Positions 7,744 through 14,718 of a DNA stretch of 19,316 nucleotides are shown here, one piece after another. The translations under genes were made by a program, and so were the position numbers. Every line of letters begins with the position of its first letter. The first letter of the stretch is position 1. The notes beneath the pieces were generated by a model, which had not been told where the DNA came from, did not search any database, and saw only the letters and a program-made list of their open reading frames with translations. Source of the DNA: GCA-002282575 sp964493995 (GTDB taxonomy: Bacteria; Pseudomonadota; Gammaproteobacteria; Thiomicrospirales; Thiomicrospiraceae). The stretch covers positions 1-19,316 of the forward strand of contig CAZBQD010000040.1 in assembly GCA_964493995.1 (NCBI GenBank). The letters are read 5' to 3'.

Positions 7744-9047
7744 AACGATGACTCCGAAGCCAAAGCTCTCAACAGCCCCTTGGCTTTATGACGTGTCTCT
7801 TCTAATTCAAAATCGGCCTGAGAATCGTAAACAATGCCGGCGCCCGCATTAAACGTCAGTTGCCCTGGCTGCCAATGAAAACTACGAATGAGAATATTGG
7901 TATCCATTTGACCATCTAGGCTAACGTAACCCAAAGAACCGGTATAGACGCCGCGCGGCTGTTGTTCCAGTTCCGCAATAATTTCCATGCAACGCACCTT
8001 GGGACAACCGGTAATGGTTCCGCCGGGAAAAACAGCATCAATCACCTGTTTCGCACTCACCTGCGTGCGCAACTTGCCCACCACATTAGAAACGATATGA
8101 TGCACATGAGTGTAACTTTCAATGGTCATTAATTCATTCACCTGCACACTACCCGGCTGACAAATGCGACCCAAATCATTACGCTCCAAATCCAGTAACA
8201 TCACATGCTCTGCCTGCTCTTTCGGATGCAAGCTGAGTTCTGACTTCAGCGCTTCATCGGCTTGTTCATCCGCACCACGACGACGTGTACCGGCAATGGG
8301 TCGCGTTTCCACGATACCATGGCGCACCGAAACCAAACGTTCTGGCGAAGAGCTGATAATTGCTTGATCTTCCCAGCACAACAGAGCCGAAAAGGGAGCA
8401 GGATTGGCTTGTCGCAGCTGTTGGTAAATCATCGCCGGGGTGACTTCTGGCGATATAACCGCCCGCCATTGACGAGACAAATTGACCTGAAACACATCAC
8501 CCGACAAAATGTAATCTTTACAGCGTTCCACACCGGCTAAAAAGCCCTCACCATCCGCTTCCTGAATATCAGCAACAATGGGTAAGCTGGTCATTTTAGG
8601 CTGTTGGCGTACCTGTTCCCAATCTTGCCAATAGCCTGCCATTAGGTGAGCAAATTCAGGTTGCGCAATCAAGTGGCAATCATGGGTAGCACGATCTACC
8701 ATAAAAGCCGCACTAACCCGCCATACTTTGGCTGGCCAAGCGTCAGCTTGTGGTAGCTTCAGTGTTGGTTCAACCTGCTGGGCATATTCATAAGGAAAAA
8801 ATACCACATAACCGCCAATAAAAGGCAGTTCATGTGATTGAGCCGTGGCAACATCCACTTGCTCCAATTCGGCTAACGGCACCTCAACCCAATCGGCAAA
8901 GAGAAAATCGTACCTATGCCCATTCACCAAGCCACTGGCCGAGCTTAACAAGGCCGGATAACGTTGTGGAAACGCCTGATGTAACGCCAATAAGTCGAAG
9001 GGTTCAGTACCGTGACGCGTCTGAACAATCGGGTTTGCATAGTTCAT
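7740..9047 (-). CDS. pabB: Aminodeoxychorismate synthase component I, PIAGT variant
   Basis: Converts chorismate and ammonia to aminodeoxychorismate, normally with the glutaminase PabA, which is not in this window. The 435-residue protein has the N-terminal Anth_synt_I_N domain and the chorismate-binding domain with GDVFQVNLSRQW near residue 183, SSSPERLVS, RPIAGTRRRG at 249-258, LDLERNDLGR, FPGGTITGCPKVRCMEII and NAGAGIVYDS. The motif at 250-254 is PIAGT, as in TrpE, whereas E. coli PabB has PIKGT with a catalytic Lys. TrpE is the main alternative. The TGCPKVRCM block, overall length and coupling to pabC favour PabB. It sits 8 nt after the fabF stop with no clear Shine-Dalgarno, so it probably depends on fabF translation. 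E. coli has no pabB in this cluster. Confidence 0.88.
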   Translation of the reverse strand: MNYANPIVQTRHGTEPFDLLALHQAFPQRYPALLSSASGLVNGHRYDFLFADWVEVPLAELEQVDVATAQSHELPFIGGYVVFFPYEYAQQVEPTLKLPQADAWPAKVWRVSAAFMVDRATHDCHLIAQPEFAHLMAGYWQDWEQVRQQPKMTSLPIVADIQEADGEGFLAGVERCKDYILSGDVFQVNLSRQWRAVISPEVTPAMIYQQLRQANPAPFSALLCWEDQAIISSSPERLVSVRHGIVETRPIAGTRRRGADEQADEALKSELSLHPKEQAEHVMLLDLERNDLGRICQPGSVQVNELMTIESYTHVHHIVSNVVGKLRTQVSAKQVIDAVFPGGTITGCPKVRCMEIIAELEQQPRGVYTGSLGYVSLDGQMDTNILIRSFHWQPGQLTFNAGAGIVYDSQADFELEETRHKAKGLLRALASESSL

Positions 9048-9055
9048 GAGACGGA

Positions 9056-10300
9056 CTAACCTAAGCGACGAAAGACAAGGGTAGCGTTAGTGCCACCAAA
9101 CCCGAAAGAATTGTTCAGCACCACGTCCAACTTAGCATCCCTGGCTTCTAGCGGCACATAGTCTAAATCACAACCCTCATCGGGCATGTGCAGATTAATG
9201 GTCGGTGCCACTTGCTGATCACGCAATGACAAGACGCAGAAAACAGACTCAATCGCACCTGCCGCACCTAAGGTATGACCGGTCATGGATTTTGTCGAAC
9301 TGACCATCAGTTGCTTGGCATAAGCGCCAAACGCGCGTTTAATGGCCATGGTTTCGGCAACATCACCCAAAGGCGTAGACGTACCGTGAGCATTAATATA
9401 GCCCACCTGTTCGGCATTCACGCCCGCATCTCGCATGGCATTCTGCATGCAGCGTGCTGCACCTGAGCCGTTGGCTAAGGGCATGGTCATGTGGTGTGCA
9501 TCGCTGCTCATGCCAAAACCCGCCAACTCGGCATAAATCTGCGCACCGCGTGCCTTAGCGTGCTCATATTCTTCTAATACCAAGCAAGCTGCGCCATCAG
9601 ACAGCACAAAGCCATCACGGTCTTTATCCCAGGGTCGAGATGCGGTTTGTGGATCATCATTGCGTTGCGACAAAGCTCGAGCCGCACTAAATCCGCCCAA
9701 GCCAAGTTGCGTGGTGGCATATTCGGCACCGCCAGCCAGCATCACATCGGCATCGCCATATTGAATCATGCGCATGGCATCACCAATGGCATGCGTACCG
9801 GTAGCACAGGCTGTCACCACCGCCATGTTAGGTCCTTGCAGTCCCAACATAATGGATATATGCCCTGAAATCATATTGATGATGCTAGAAGGCACAAAGA
9901 AGGGCGATAGTCGACGCGGCCCTGACTTGAGCAAGACATCATGTTGCTGTTCAATGGTGCCAATGCCACCAATACCCGACCCCATCGAAACGCCCATACG
10001 CGGCGCGTTGGCTTCGGTCACGGTTAAGCCAGCATCTTGCCATGCTTGCAAAGCAGCAACTAACCCATAATGAATAAATGGATCCATTTTCTTGAGTTCC
10101 TTCGCAGAAATCCAAGAAGATGGATCTAAATTTTTAATGGTACCACCAAAACGCGTTGAATAGAGACTGGCATCAAATGCGGTAATCGGGACGATACCAC
10201 TCTCACCAGCTAAAGCCGCCGACCAACTAGAGGCCACATCATTGCCCAGTGGTGAAACCATACCCATTCCTGTCACTACGACACGTCGTTTTCCCGTCAT
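9056..10300 (-). CDS. fabF: Beta-ketoacyl-ACP synthase II
   Basis: Condenses acyl-ACP with malonyl-ACP in fatty acid elongation, with a special role in extending palmitoleoyl to cis-vaccenoyl chains. The 414 residues carry the full Cys-His-His set: nucleophile C165 in VVTACATGTHAIGDA, H305 in NAHGTSTPLGD, and K337/H342 in TKSMTGHTLGAAGA, plus the glycine-rich NNSFGFGGTNA near the end. The Cys-His-His set separates KASI/II from FabH. The ATG at 10300 has an AAGGGG Shine-Dalgarno about 6 nt upstream. It is the gene after acpP, but a strong intrinsic terminator lies in the 95-nt gap, so fabF probably receives only part of the acpP transcription or has its own start. I saw no good promoter there. 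Confidence 0.97.
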   Translation of the reverse strand: MTGKRRVVVTGMGMVSPLGNDVASSWSAALAGESGIVPITAFDASLYSTRFGGTIKNLDPSSWISAKELKKMDPFIHYGLVAALQAWQDAGLTVTEANAPRMGVSMGSGIGGIGTIEQQHDVLLKSGPRRLSPFFVPSSIINMISGHISIMLGLQGPNMAVVTACATGTHAIGDAMRMIQYGDADVMLAGGAEYATTQLGLGGFSAARALSQRNDDPQTASRPWDKDRDGFVLSDGAACLVLEEYEHAKARGAQIYAELAGFGMSSDAHHMTMPLANGSGAARCMQNAMRDAGVNAEQVGYINAHGTSTPLGDVAETMAIKRAFGAYAKQLMVSSTKSMTGHTLGAAGAIESVFCVLSLRDQQVAPTINLHMPDEGCDLDYVPLEARDAKLDVVLNNSFGFGGTNATLVFRRLG

Positions 10301-10324
10301 CCCACACCCCTTTTTTTCTTACCT

Positions 10325-10356
10325 AAAAAATATCCGAGACTAAGCTCGGATATTTT
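10325..10356 (-). terminator. Intrinsic terminator downstream of acpP
   Basis: A perfect 12-bp inverted repeat (arms 10327-10338 and 10345-10356) encloses a 6-nt loop. Read on the minus strand the arms are AAAATATCCGAG and CTCGGATATTTT, and the second arm runs into an unbroken T6. This is a strong rho-independent terminator between acpP and fabF. The plus-strand side is less T-rich, so it works mainly for minus-strand transcripts. It would let acpP be made in excess over fabF. Confidence 0.88.
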
Positions 10357-10369
10357 AAGACAAATCAAA

Positions 10370-10383
10370 TGACAAAATTGTCA
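10370..10383. repeat. Short inverted repeat between acpP and its terminator
   Basis: TGACAA (10370-10375) and TTGTCA (10378-10383) are perfectly complementary around a 2-nt centre. It lies 12 nt after the acpP stop. It is too tight and too AT-rich for a stable hairpin. It could be a protein-binding palindrome, or chance; no family was recognised. Confidence 0.4.
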
Positions 10384-10395
10384 CTTAATTTTGCA

Positions 10396-10632
10396 TTACT
10401 TGTTATGCGCGTTGATGTAGTCAATCGCCATACGCATAGTGGTGATTTTTTCAGCTTCTTCGTCAGGAATTTCGCAATCGAATTCTTCTTCTAACGCCAT
10501 CACCAACTCAACGGTATCCAATGAGTCAGCACCTAAATCATCGATGAATGACGCGTCTGCAGTCACTTCTTCTTCTTTAACACCCAACTGATCAACAACG
10601 ATCTTTTTTACGCGCTCTTCGATAGTGCTCAT
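10396..10632 (-). CDS. acpP: Acyl carrier protein
   Basis: Small acidic carrier of growing acyl chains for the Fab enzymes and of acyl groups for PlsX and lipid A synthesis. The 78-residue protein begins MSTIEERVKKIVVDQLGV and has the invariant DSL motif with S37 (GADSLDTVELVM), the 4'-phosphopantetheine attachment site, followed by a highly acidic helix III region. I chose the ATG at 10632, preceded by GGAGA at about 7 nt. An in-frame ATG 15 nt upstream (MWRRY...) would overlap the Shine-Dalgarno and does not match the family. It follows fabG at 45 nt and is followed by a strong terminator, as expected for a gene expressed far above its neighbours. Confidence 0.99.
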   Translation of the reverse strand: MSTIEERVKKIVVDQLGVKEEEVTADASFIDDLGADSLDTVELVMALEEEFDCEIPDEEAEKITTMRMAIDYINAHNK

Positions 10633-10677
10633 GTATCTTCTCCACAAATAAATAAAAAATTGATGTTTAACTCATCA

Positions 10678-11430
10678 TCAAATCATGTACATGCCGCCAT
10701 TGACATGCAAAATTTGACCACTAATGTATCCCGCCGCCGGTGATGCTAAAAACAGCACAGTTGCTGCGATGTCTTCTGCATCTCCCATGCGCCCTAATGG
10801 AATCTCTTTAACCAGTTGCGCTCTTTGTTCTTCTGATAACGCACGCGTCATATCGGTATCGATAAAGCCAGGTGCCACGGTATTCACTGTAATATTACGC
10901 GAACCCACCTCACGCGCTAACGAACGACTAAAGCCCATAATACCCGCTTTTGCCGCTGCATAGTTCGTTTGTCCGGCATTACCCATCGAGCCTACCACCG
11001 AAGCGATATTGATAATACGCCCCGCACGGGCTTTCATCATACCACGTAAACAGGCTTTACTGACACGATAAACAGATGACAAGTTGGTGTTGATGATATC
11101 ATCCCATTCGTCATCTTTCATACGCATGAGCAGATTATCACGCGTAATACCGGCGTTATTCACCAATACCGCAATATGACCATGCTCAGCACTGATGCCA
11201 TCAACCAAAGCAGTCACCGCTTCCGCATCACGCACATCCAGCATTTTGCCTTCGCCAGCCATACCCGCTTCACGCATGTAAGCGCTAATTTGCTGCGCAC
11301 CTGCTTCCGAAGTGGCTGTACCCACGACATAACCGCCTGCTTTGCCTAGAGCAATCGCAATGGCTTTACCAATACCTCGGCTTGCACCGGTTACTAACAC
11401 CACTTGATTGGCTAAGGGTTGTTCTGACAT
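10678..11430 (-). CDS. fabG: 3-oxoacyl-ACP reductase
   Basis: NADPH-dependent reduction of 3-oxoacyl-ACP to 3-hydroxyacyl-ACP, the first reductive step of elongation. A 250-residue short-chain dehydrogenase: the cofactor motif TGASRGIG at 14-21, NNAG at 91-94, and the catalytic set N116 (NTNL), S144 (NIASVVGSMGN), Y157 and K161 (NYAAAKAG). PGFIDTDMT and GQILHVNGGMY at the end are typical of FabG among SDRs. The ATG at 11430 has GAGGA upstream. It sits between fabD (17 nt) and acpP (45 nt), and that context together with the C-terminal GGMY separates it from generic SDR paralogues. Confidence 0.97.
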   Translation of the reverse strand: MSEQPLANQVVLVTGASRGIGKAIAIALGKAGGYVVGTATSEAGAQQISAYMREAGMAGEGKMLDVRDAEAVTALVDGISAEHGHIAVLVNNAGITRDNLLMRMKDDEWDDIINTNLSSVYRVSKACLRGMMKARAGRIINIASVVGSMGNAGQTNYAAAKAGIMGFSRSLAREVGSRNITVNTVAPGFIDTDMTRALSEEQRAQLVKEIPLGRMGDAEDIAATVLFLASPAAGYISGQILHVNGGMYMI

Positions 11431-11447
11431 AGTGTCCTCAAATCAAC

Positions 11448-12374
11448 TTATTTTGCTAAATAATCGCTTAATGTGCGCAAATCTGCAACTGCAAAATGCT
11501 CAATTTCGTTATCAATGCGTTTATTTAAGCCCGCCAACACCTTTCCAGGTCCTACTTCGACCAAACGCGTCACACCCTGGGCTTTCAAATACTGCACCGT
11601 TTCCACCCAACGCACAGGGGAATAGAGCTGAGCAATGAGGGCTGATTGTATGGCATTAATATCCGACTCAACGGCAACATGCACGTTATTGACTACCGAA
11701 ACCTGCGGTGATTGCATGCTCATGTGAGCTAAATCTTGCGCTAAACGATCGGCAGCAGGTTGCATTAACGCACAATGACTCGGCACACTGACCGGCAGAG
11801 GCAAGGCACGTTTAGCGCCCGCTTCTTGACAGAGCTTCATCGCTCGCTCAACCGCCGTCTTGTGGCCAGCAATGACCACCTGACCGGGTGAGTTAAAATT
11901 CACCGCCGATACCACTTCGCCTTGAGCTGCTTGCTCGCAAGCCAAACGAACTTGATCGTCTGTGAGGCCTAAAATAGCCGCCATGGCACCCACACCTTCC
12001 GGTACAGCCGCTTGCATGTACTCACCACGCGCACGCACCAAACGAACCGCGTCGGCCAAACTAAACACACCAGCTGCGGTTAAGGCAGTATACTCGCCCA
12101 ACGAATGACCGGCCATAAAAGCCACATCTGCCTTGCCTGCCGCTTGCAAAATACGATAAAACGCCAAGGCTGACGTCAACATGGCCGGTTGAGTTACTGA
12201 AGTTTGATTAAGGCTTTCCGCTGGACCCTGTGTCACCACTTGCCATAAATCATAGCCTAAGGCTTCTGAAGCTTCAGCGAAGGTTTCGCCCACTAAAGCG
12301 TATTCGGTCGCGACATCGGCCAACATGCCGACGCTCTGCGATCCCTGACCCGGAAAAACGAATGCAGTTGTCAT
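11448..12374 (-). CDS. fabD: Malonyl-CoA:ACP transacylase
   Basis: Transfers malonyl from CoA to ACP, supplying the elongation unit for FabH and FabF. In 308 residues it has the N-terminal FVFPGQGSQ, the nucleophile S91 in GHSLGEYTAL, R116 (RARGEYM), which binds the malonyl carboxylate, and the catalytic H200 in VPSHCALM, with NSPGQVVIAG between. Spacing of the Ser-His pair matches E. coli FabD within one residue. The ATG at 12374 is preceded by a modest AGAG Shine-Dalgarno, 31 nt after the fabH stop. It is the second gene of the fabHDG-acpP unit. Confidence 0.97.
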   Translation of the reverse strand: MTTAFVFPGQGSQSVGMLADVATEYALVGETFAEASEALGYDLWQVVTQGPAESLNQTSVTQPAMLTSALAFYRILQAAGKADVAFMAGHSLGEYTALTAAGVFSLADAVRLVRARGEYMQAAVPEGVGAMAAILGLTDDQVRLACEQAAQGEVVSAVNFNSPGQVVIAGHKTAVERAMKLCQEAGAKRALPLPVSVPSHCALMQPAADRLAQDLAHMSMQSPQVSVVNNVHVAVESDINAIQSALIAQLYSPVRWVETVQYLKAQGVTRLVEVGPGKVLAGLNKRIDNEIEHFAVADLRTLSDYLAK

Positions 12375-12405
12375 ATCATCTCTTTAGAAAAAAATAATCA
12401 CTGAA

Positions 12406-13377
12406 TTAAAAACGAACCAAAGCAGAACCCCAGGTGAAACCGCCACCAAAAGCTTCCATTAATAACAATTCACCCCGTTGAATACGACCATCTCGCACCC
12501 CCGTGTCTAAAGCTAAAGGAATGGATGCAGCGGAGGTATTACCATGTTCTGCCACGGTTAAAATAACCCGTTCAGCGGGCATTTCTAATTTTCTTGCCGT
12601 CGCATCAATAATGCGCTTATTGGCTTGATGAGGCACTAACCAATCGATATCGGATTTATTGAGTCCATTCGCTTGCAAGGTTTCATCGACAATAGCATCC
12701 AAGGTATTCACCGCCATTTTGAACACCGAATTGCCTTGCATCCGCATTTTAGGAGACTGACCTAAGCCACAAGTGCCGCCACCTTCAACATAAAGCATTT
12801 CTTCATATCGGCCATCGGCATGAAGATGAGTGGAAATGATGCCTGCTTCTGTTGTCGTTGCACCCAGTACCACCGCACCAGCGCCATCACCCCAGAGCAT
12901 ACAATTACCCCGGTCGCTGTAATCGGTTATGCGAGTCAGTGTTTCAGCCCCAATGACCAAAGCGGTTTTCACTTGTCCAGAACGAATAAAGGCATTAGCG
13001 GTCGATAAGGCATAAACGAAACCACTGCATACCGCCTGTACATCCATCGCCGGCGCACCATTGGTCATGCCTAATTTATTTTGTAACAAACAAGCGGTAC
13101 TGGGAAAAACACGATCAGGAGTGGTGGTAGCCAACACAATCAGTTCAATATCATTGGCCGTCAAACCCGCCGCTGCCAAAGCACGCTCGGCGGCTACTTT
13201 AGCCAAATCACTGGTAAATTCATTTTCTGCTGCCACATGGCGTTCACGAATACCCGTGCGCTCGACAATCCAAGCATCGGTTGTATCAATCAGTTGCTCT
13301 AAATCGATATTCGTCAGTAGCTTTTCAGGCAAATAACTACCTGTACCTAAAATTTTGGCGTTAACAGTTAAACTCAC
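12406..13377 (-). CDS. fabH: Beta-ketoacyl-ACP synthase III
   Basis: Starts fatty acid synthesis by condensing acetyl-CoA with malonyl-ACP. The 323-residue protein has the FabH triad Cys-His-Asn: C117 in AVCSGFVYAL, H250 in VPHQANKRI and N280 in HGNTSAASIP, with GDGAGAVVLG and the C-terminal GGFTWGSALVRF. The start is GTG at 13377 (MSLTVNAK), supported by GAGGTA a few bases upstream; no in-frame ATG fits. The gene is separated from plsX by 144 nt, a larger gap than others in this cluster, holding hairpins and a G-quadruplex motif, so fabH may begin a transcript of its own here. Confidence 0.97.
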   Translation of the reverse strand: MSLTVNAKILGTGSYLPEKLLTNIDLEQLIDTTDAWIVERTGIRERHVAAENEFTSDLAKVAAERALAAAGLTANDIELIVLATTTPDRVFPSTACLLQNKLGMTNGAPAMDVQAVCSGFVYALSTANAFIRSGQVKTALVIGAETLTRITDYSDRGNCMLWGDGAGAVVLGATTTEAGIISTHLHADGRYEEMLYVEGGGTCGLGQSPKMRMQGNSVFKMAVNTLDAIVDETLQANGLNKSDIDWLVPHQANKRIIDATARKLEMPAERVILTVAEHGNTSAASIPLALDTGVRDGRIQRGELLLMEAFGGGFTWGSALVRF

Positions 13378-13392
13378 AACTACCTCAATAAG

Positions 13393-13417
13393 CCCCAGAT
13401 GGGTTGGGGGTCTGGGG
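13393..13417. repeat. G/C-rich inverted repeat in the fabH leader
   Basis: CCCCAGA (13393-13399) and TCTGGGG (13411-13417) are perfectly complementary around an 11-nt centre that is itself rich in G on the plus strand. It lies 16 nt upstream of the fabH start codon. On the fabH mRNA the hairpin would sit just before the Shine-Dalgarno region. No T-run follows it on the minus strand, so it is not an intrinsic terminator. Confidence 0.55.
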
Positions 13418-13423
13418 GAAGGG
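13401..13423 (+). other. G-quadruplex motif upstream of fabH
   Basis: Four G tracts of 3, 5, 5 and 3 bases with linkers of 2, 3 and 2 bases lie on the plus strand, which is the template strand for fabH. This satisfies the usual G3+N1-7 pattern with short, stable linkers. It overlaps the inverted repeat at 13393-13417, so the two structures are mutually exclusive. The fabH mRNA carries the complementary C tracts 24-46 nt before its GTG. Folding is inferred, not shown. Confidence 0.6.
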
Positions 13424-13436
13424 TTTTAGCAGCAAC

Positions 13437-13465
13437 ACTATATTGTTTCATTTAACACCCTTCCA
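13437..13465 (-). promoter_or_regulatory. Weak candidate promoter for fabH
   Basis: On the minus strand a TATAGT (13442-13437, 5/6 match to the -10) has a TGGAAG (13465-13460, 3/6) 17 nt upstream. Transcription would start just upstream of the C-rich tracts and give a leader of about 50 nt before the fabH GTG. The -35 is poor, so this is a suggestion only. Confidence 0.25.
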
Positions 13466-13490
13466 CCAGAAAAAAACACGCTAAGTTGCT

Positions 13491-13514
13491 AAAAATGTAC
13501 GAAGTGACATTTTT
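13491..13514 (-). terminator. Possible weak terminator or attenuator after plsX
   Basis: AAAAATGT (13491-13498) and ACATTTTT (13507-13514) form an 8-bp AT-rich stem with an 8-nt loop, beginning 7 nt after the plsX stop. Read on the minus strand the second arm ends in T5. The stem has only two G-C pairs, so termination would be inefficient, allowing read-through into fabH. A TGCTAA direct repeat flanks it. Confidence 0.35.
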
Positions 13515-13521
13515 TGCTAAC

Positions 13522-14535
13522 TCATTCAATACTCTGTAACATTAGCTGTTCAAGGCTATCGGCAATACGAGTCGGCACTTGCTTTTCGACTTCTAAAATG
13601 GCCTGACGAATGGCGTATTCAAAGGCGATGGCATCGGCACCACCATGACTTTTCACCACAATACCGCGTAAGCCAAGCAAGGAAGCACCGTTATAGCGAC
13701 GAGGATCGATACTATTACCAAAAGCTTTCAACACGGGGGTAGCAATCAACCCTAAGGCTTTTGTCCACCAAGTGCGCATAAAAGCCGATTTCATGTAGTG
13801 ACGAATCATTTTCGCCACCCCTTCCGACGCTTTCAGCGCAATATTGCCATCGAAACCATCACAGACCACCACATCGCAGTCACCGGTAAAAATTTCATTA
13901 CCTTCAACATAACCGATATAATTCAGTGGCCATTGGCGCAACAGCTCATCTGCCTCCCAAATACGGGCGTGGCCTTTCATTTCTTCTTGACCAATATTCA
14001 GCAAGCCAATACGCGGATGTTCACAACCATCGACAGCTTGAGCTAACACATGCCCCATCAAGGCAAACTGCAACAGATTCTCACCTGAACAGCCGACGTT
14101 AGCGCCCAAATCCAACATCATGGTATGGCCACCAATACGCGGCAACATGGTACAAATAGCAGGACGCTCGATACCCGGCAGGGTTTTCAGCACAAATTTA
14201 GCCATCGCCATCAGGGCACCTGTATTGCCTGCTGAAACGGCAGCACCAGCGCGACCATCGTGCACTGCATCAATCGCCTGTCTCATGGAGGATTTACGTT
14301 TGCCACGCAAGGCTTTAGAAGGTGACTCATCCATATCCACCACTTGTTCAGCATGAACAATACTGATTCGTGAAGCATCGTGTGGTAGGCTAGCGAGCTT
14401 TTGAGCAATTGACACTTCATCACCCACTAGGAGCAAATGAAGTTTTGGGAATTCTTGAAGGGCTTTAAGTGACGCAGGGATCGTGGTCGCTAAACCATGA
14501 TCCCCGCCCATCGCGTCAATAGCGAGTGTAGTCAC
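13522..14535 (-). CDS. plsX: Phosphate acyltransferase
   Basis: Converts acyl-ACP and phosphate to acyl phosphate, the donor used by PlsY to acylate glycerol 3-phosphate, linking the Fab pathway to membrane lipid synthesis. The 337-residue protein begins AIDAMGGDHG at residues 5-14 and contains VSAGNTGALMA, MLDLGANVGC, LLNIGQEEMKG, VEGNEIFTGDCDVVVCDGFDGNIALKASEG as consecutive family blocks, and GASLLGLRGIVVKSHGGA near the end. The start is GTG at 14535, 6 nt after the rpmF stop. An ATG overlapping the rpmF stop is out of frame. The nearest purine-rich tract is AAGG inside the last codons of rpmF, so translation is probably coupled to rpmF. The rpmF-plsX pairing is standard in gammaproteobacteria. 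Confidence 0.97.
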   Translation of the reverse strand: MTTLAIDAMGGDHGLATTIPASLKALQEFPKLHLLLVGDEVSIAQKLASLPHDASRISIVHAEQVVDMDESPSKALRGKRKSSMRQAIDAVHDGRAGAAVSAGNTGALMAMAKFVLKTLPGIERPAICTMLPRIGGHTMMLDLGANVGCSGENLLQFALMGHVLAQAVDGCEHPRIGLLNIGQEEMKGHARIWEADELLRQWPLNYIGYVEGNEIFTGDCDVVVCDGFDGNIALKASEGVAKMIRHYMKSAFMRTWWTKALGLIATPVLKAFGNSIDPRRYNGASLLGLRGIVVKSHGGADAIAFEYAIRQAILEVEKQVPTRIADSLEQLMLQSIE

Positions 14536-14541
14536 CCGACA

Positions 14542-14715
14542 TTAGACCTTGTCAACAACCTTTTTACCACGGTAAAAGCCATCTGGGCTTACGTGGTGAC
14601 GACGGTGAACTTCACCGGTAGTAGGTTCGATTGACAATGCCTTGCCAGTGATTGCGTCATGCGCGCGACGCATATCACGACGAGAAGTCGATTTTTTGTT
14701 CTGTTGAACGGCCAT
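14542..14715 (-). CDS. rpmF: 50S ribosomal protein L32
   Basis: Small basic protein of the large ribosomal subunit. I translated 57 residues from the ATG at 14715: it opens MAVQQNKKSTSRRDMRRAHD, followed by a short acidic/hydroxyl stretch, then HRRHHVSPDGFYRGKKV. The N-terminal block and the HHVSPDGFYRGKKV end are characteristic of proteobacterial L32. There is no Cys zinc ribbon, as in E. coli. The Shine-Dalgarno AAGGAG is formed by the last two sense codons of yceD (Lys-Glu) right before its TAA, with the ATG 3 nt further on, so rpmF translation is tightly tied to yceD. plsX follows after 6 nt. Confidence 0.98.
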   Translation of the reverse strand: MAVQQNKKSTSRRDMRRAHDAITGKALSIEPTTGEVHRRHHVSPDGFYRGKKVVDKV

Positions 14716-14718
14716 GGT

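Noticed and set aside
10633..10647. Longer AcpP start adding MWRRY
   Set aside because: It would overlap the Shine-Dalgarno of the family-typical MSTIEERVKK start and no ACP begins that way.
10660..10681. TTGATG/CATCAA inverted repeat between fabG and acpP
   Set aside because: Only 6 bp and AT-rich with a 10-nt loop and no T-run; probably chance.
12820..13336. Plus-strand frames of 60-90 codons opposite fabH (and similar ones opposite pabB, fabF and plsX)
   Set aside because: They are antisense shadows of conserved genes with no domain and no ribosome-binding site.
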